The notes beneath the pieces are model-generated. The model was not told where the DNA came from. It saw only the letters and a program-made list of their open reading frames with translations, and made no database searches. The translations under genes and the position numbers were made by a program. From Thaumarchaeota archaeon SCGC AAA007-O23 (GTDB taxonomy: Archaea > Thermoproteota > Nitrososphaeria > Nitrososphaerales > Nitrosopumilaceae), in contig ARWO01000002.1 in assembly GCA_000402075.1 (NCBI GenBank), positions 1 through 64,000 on the forward strand: a stretch of 64,000 nucleotides of DNA, in the 5' to 3' direction. Positions 61,523 through 64,000 of the stretch are shown here, in pieces (the stretch's first letter is position 1; each line of letters starts with the position of its first letter).

Positions 61523-62723
61523 CTTTGTATTTTTCCGCTGACTCCTCAAGAGCTTTAATCATTGGTAATTTGGTGGCAGTTAGATAACGTACCAATGCGC
61601 CACCAGCTGTACTGATATGTGTTATTTTTTCTACCAAGCCGAATTTTTTTAAAGCAGATGAAAGATGACCTCCACTAACTATTGTTGTTGCCATAGAAGA
61701 TGCTACTGCTTCTAGAAGTGCCTTTGTTCCATAACCAAAATCTTCTTTTTCAAAAAATCCGGCAGGACCACTGATAAACACTGTTCCTGCTTCAGATATA
61801 ATCTTGCCATAATGCTCTATGGTTTTTGGACCTAGGTCATAAATTTCATCATCCTTGTTTAATTCTCTAATATCCAGTTCTACTCTTTTTCCATCCTGTT
61901 CTATTGCTACATCTACCGGTGTTGAGAAAACATCTGGAAATTCTCCTATCAATGTGTGTGCTTTAGCAACAATTTCATTTTCTCTCTTAATTCCAATAGT
62001 GGATCTTATTCTACCTTGGGCTCTTAAGAATACATTACCAATCAAGCCAGTAAGTAAAACATGATCAGCTCTACCATTTTCTATTAGCAATCTAATTGCT
62101 TCAAGTCTGTCTTCAACCTTTTTACCTCCTAAAACTAGTACATGAGGTGCTTTGGCTACACCCATAATTTCATCCAGTTTTTTAACTTCTTTTTCAACAA
62201 GGCGTCCTGCACATGCTGGAAGTACATATGGAAAACCTACAATTGATGGATGAGATCTATGTGCACTTGGAAACGAATCCAATACGCAAAGGTCTAACAA
62301 TTTTGATAACCGTCTAACCATTATGGTTTTTGCAGCATTGGATCCAGAAAACTCATAATTTTCTTCAGCACATAATCTTAGATTATCCAGTAACAGAATT
62401 TCACCATCATTTAGTTTTTTTATTTCATTTTGTGCTGCAGAGCCAATAACATCATTGACATATGTTACCTTTCTATTCAACAGCTTTTCAAGTACTTCCG
62501 CGTGTTTTTCCATACTAGTATAATCTTTATTGCCAACTCTTCCCTGGTGTGATGCAATTACAATTTTAGCACTATTTAACGAATTAATTGTTTCAATAAT
62601 CTCTTCAATTCTTTTTGTCCCAGAAATTTCTAATGTGTCAGGATCTATAGGACAATTCATATCTACGCGTAAAAAAACAGTTTTACCTTTAAAGTCAAAA
62701 TCATCAATAGTTAGGAATTTCAC
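61512..62723 (-). CDS. pgk: Phosphoglycerate kinase
   Basis: Interconverts 1,3-bisphosphoglycerate and 3-phosphoglycerate; used for gluconeogenesis in autotrophic archaea. 403 residues. FLRVDMNCPIDPDT (substrate site), ASHQGRVGNKDYTSMEKHAE, LLDNLRLCAEE, VLVLGGKKVEDRLEAI, and the C-terminal GPAGFFEKEDFGYGTKALLEAV and ISTAGGALVRYL. Starts at GTG 62723. Confidence 0.96.
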   Translation of the reverse strand: MKFLTIDDFDFKGKTVFLRVDMNCPIDPDTLEISGTKRIEEIIETINSLNSAKIVIASHQGRVGNKDYTSMEKHAEVLEKLLNRKVTYVNDVIGSAAQNEIKKLNDGEILLLDNLRLCAEENYEFSGSNAAKTIMVRRLSKLLDLCVLDSFPSAHRSHPSIVGFPYVLPACAGRLVEKEVKKLDEIMGVAKAPHVLVLGGKKVEDRLEAIRLLIENGRADHVLLTGLIGNVFLRAQGRIRSTIGIKRENEIVAKAHTLIGEFPDVFSTPVDVAIEQDGKRVELDIRELNKDDEIYDLGPKTIEHYGKIISEAGTVFISGPAGFFEKEDFGYGTKALLEAVASSMATTIVSGGHLSSALKKFGLVEKITHISTAGGALVRYLTATKLPMIKALEESAEKYKAKK

Positions 62724-62809
62724 ATATTTTCTCTTTTGATTCCTGTTAAAATCTTTTAGTCTTTCCTATGATCAGCAAAATTAAAAATGATCGTGTGGAA
62801 AAGTGATTA

Positions 62810-63469
62810 ATGCAGAAATTTATCTTTGAAATACGTTCACGTGGATTTTTTCTACTAGTAATCACGTTTTTAATTATAACAGGGTTAGTATATACAGAAG
62901 TTACTGAGCAATTTGACGAGTCTTCTATACTATATTTTCAATCAGTATCTGGTAATACATCATTAGATCTTTTGATGTGGGTTTTGACAGAAATTGGGGG
63001 AATAATCCCAATTATGATCTTCTGTTTTGTAATGTTTGTATGGCGAAAAACTAGACGTATGGGTCTCATATTGTTATTGGCTATTCTGATTGCAACAGTA
63101 CTGGCAGGATATTTGAAGGATTATGTGGTTGATCGTCCAAGACCGGATCTTGAATATCTGGGCAGTGAATTGCCTATGGATGTAGAAAGTGATACTACGG
63201 TTTTAGGTGGTCAAGGTTCGTTTCCATCAGGGCATGTGGCACGTGCGTCTGCACTTGCATTTGTCCTGGGTTATGCACTTTCAGATAGGTTTCCACGTGG
63301 TTGGGTTATTTTATGGATTTTTCCTGTATCCATGGCAGTAAGCAGAATCTATCTACTACAACACTATCCAATGGATGTAATCGGTGGTATTATGTTTGGA
63401 ATTATAATAGCTGCAATACTTGCAAACAAGCTTAAGCTTTCTGAATATCTAAACAATTCAAAAGTCTAA
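62810..63469 (+). CDS. PAP2-family membrane phosphatase
   Basis: 219 residues with five or six membrane helices. The three acid-phosphatase motifs are intact: KDYVVDRPRP, PSGHVARASAL and SRIYLLQHYPMDVIGG. Dephosphorylates lipid phosphates such as polyprenyl diphosphate on the outer face, so it may recycle the UppS product. ATG 62810. It converges on the broken 63.5-kb gene with a 12-base overlap. Confidence 0.93.
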   Translation: MQKFIFEIRSRGFFLLVITFLIITGLVYTEVTEQFDESSILYFQSVSGNTSLDLLMWVLTEIGGIIPIMIFCFVMFVWRKTRRMGLILLLAILIATVLAGYLKDYVVDRPRPDLEYLGSELPMDVESDTTVLGGQGSFPSGHVARASALAFVLGYALSDRFPRGWVILWIFPVSMAVSRIYLLQHYPMDVIGGIMFGIIIAAILANKLKLSEYLNNSKV

Positions 63470-63774
63470 TTCTTCTACAACCTTAGAACTGACTAACACA
63501 ATACCATAATGCTCCTTGTCATGATGATATGTCCAATATCTAATATCCCTCTCCTGATTTTCTTTCCTCAAACTAGAAGTAACAGTTGTGGTAACTATGT
63601 ATCCAATTCGCTTCGCAGTCTTTTTCGATGCTTTTGGCATCAATACTTTGAATCCTTTTTTTCTTTGTAAAATCCAATTCGTACCATCTCCTCAGCTGCA
63701 TCATAAGCATCCTTTTCGTCTTTTAAATCAAATGTCTTTTTAATTGGTATTGATTCAATGTCTGCCTTTTCCAT
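63458..63774 (-). pseudogene. Small hypothetical protein split by a one-base deficit in a poly-A run
   Basis: ATG 63774 gives MEKADIESIPIKKTFDLKDEK and reaches RIGFYKEKKDSKY, then a stop. The other frame continues with GFKVLMPKASKKTAKRIGY..TTTVTSSLRKENQERDIRYWTYHHDKEHYGIVL. Adding one A to the seven-A run near 63658-63664 joins them as FYKEKKGFKVLMPKAS, giving 105 residues (106 codons). No known domain. Either a sequencing error or a real frameshift. Confidence 0.7.
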
Positions 63775-63810
63775 GTAGATTATAAATTAGATATTTGCTA
63801 TTAAAATAAT

Positions 63811-64000
63811 ATGAAAGCCACATTCGGAGCAGGCTGTTTTTGGCATGTTGAGGAGATATTTAGAAAAACAAAGGGAGTAAAATCAACACAGGTTGGTTAT
63901 TCTGGCGGAATGAAACAAAATCCCACCTATGAAGACGTATGTACAGACACAACTGGTCATGCGGAATCAGTCCAGGTTGATTACGATCCGGAAGAAATTC
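63811..64000 (+). CDS. msrA: Peptide methionine sulfoxide reductase MsrA (cut by window end)
   Basis: The first 63 codons are in the window. MKATFGAGCFWHVEEIF contains the catalytic GCFW motif, followed by GYSGGMKQNPTYEDV and GHAESVQVDYDPEEI, all diagnostic for MsrA, which repairs methionine-S-sulfoxide. Starts at ATG 63811; the gene is open at the right edge. Confidence 0.95.
   Translation, partial: MKATFGAGCFWHVEEIFRKTKGVKSTQVGYSGGMKQNPTYEDVCTDTTGHAESVQVDYDPEEI

Noticed and set aside
12151..63774. Programmed ribosomal frameshifting at the A-runs
   Set aside because: No conserved slippery heptamer with downstream structure is shared by the five sites, and the needed shift is not the same in all; sequencing error or transcriptional slippage is simpler.

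Overview
The window looks like a chromosome segment of an ammonia-oxidising-type archaeon of the Nitrososphaerota (Thaumarchaeota), most probably of the Nitrosopumilus lineage. The DNA is AT-rich and densely coding. It carries archaeal information-processing genes (Dim2, topoisomerase VI A and B, aIF1A, aIF2-beta, a histone, eS17, uS11, PDCD5, an RPC34/RPC39-like Fe-S subunit) next to features common in that group (SUF genes, a hemL-hemC-cobA-hemD cluster, many tiny zinc-ribbon and membrane proteins, large secreted Ig/HYR proteins). No amo, nir or ribosomal RNA genes lie here, so the placement is by inference. No stretch above 300 bases lacks a feature.

Layout. 1-237: degenerate tandem repeat. 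0.3-5.2 kb: TPR/zinc/HhH protein, valS, pterin dehydratase. 5.3-10.9 kb: ATP-pyrophosphatase, purB, SDR, rtcB, PDCD5, uS11. 11.0-12.2 kb: cluster of a putative zincin and three tiny proteins. 12.2-14.5 kb: thiL, glmM-like mutase, tRNA-Thr. 14.6-18.4 kb: small membrane, winged-helix and zinc proteins, an AIPR phage-defence-type gene and tRNA-Cys. 18.4-21.9 kb: histone, tatD, eS17, then a tRNA-modification group (ubiquitin-like/Cgi121 fusion, Tan1-like THUMP protein, broken tsaC). 22-29.6 kb: regulators, purA, pyrF, Nudix, cis-prenyltransferase, DUF373. 29.8-34.6 kb: translation and topology run aIF2-beta, DUF424, aIF1A, Dim2, top6B, top6A. 34.6-38.7 kb: rlmN, membrane Hsp20-like protein, mtnP, apt. 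38.7-44.7 kb: secreted Ig-like protein, OLD-family nuclease, broken RPC34-like gene, rlmE. 45-50.4 kb: ABC exporter and a 1190-residue NHL-HYR-RTX surface protein. 50.5-52.8 kb: phosphate uptake and aquaporin. 52.8-56.6 kb: tetrapyrrole genes. 56.6-61.5 kb: SUF genes. 61.5-64 kb: pgk, PAP2, a broken small gene and the start of msrA.

The most notable pattern is that four genes (thiL, tsaC, the RPC34-like gene and a small gene at 63.5-63.8 kb) are each put out of frame by single-base length changes in runs of 6-8 adenines. Five such sites exist, and correcting each by one base gives a complete protein with an exact multiple of three. This is either homopolymer sequencing error or biology, such as transcriptional slippage; it decides whether these are pseudogenes. 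Other points of interest are the MoaD/ThiS-Cgi121 fusion, the NHL-HYR-RTX protein, perfect 42-bp repeats in eS17, a membrane-anchored alpha-crystallin-like protein, and two genes of defence-associated families (AIPR, OLD).
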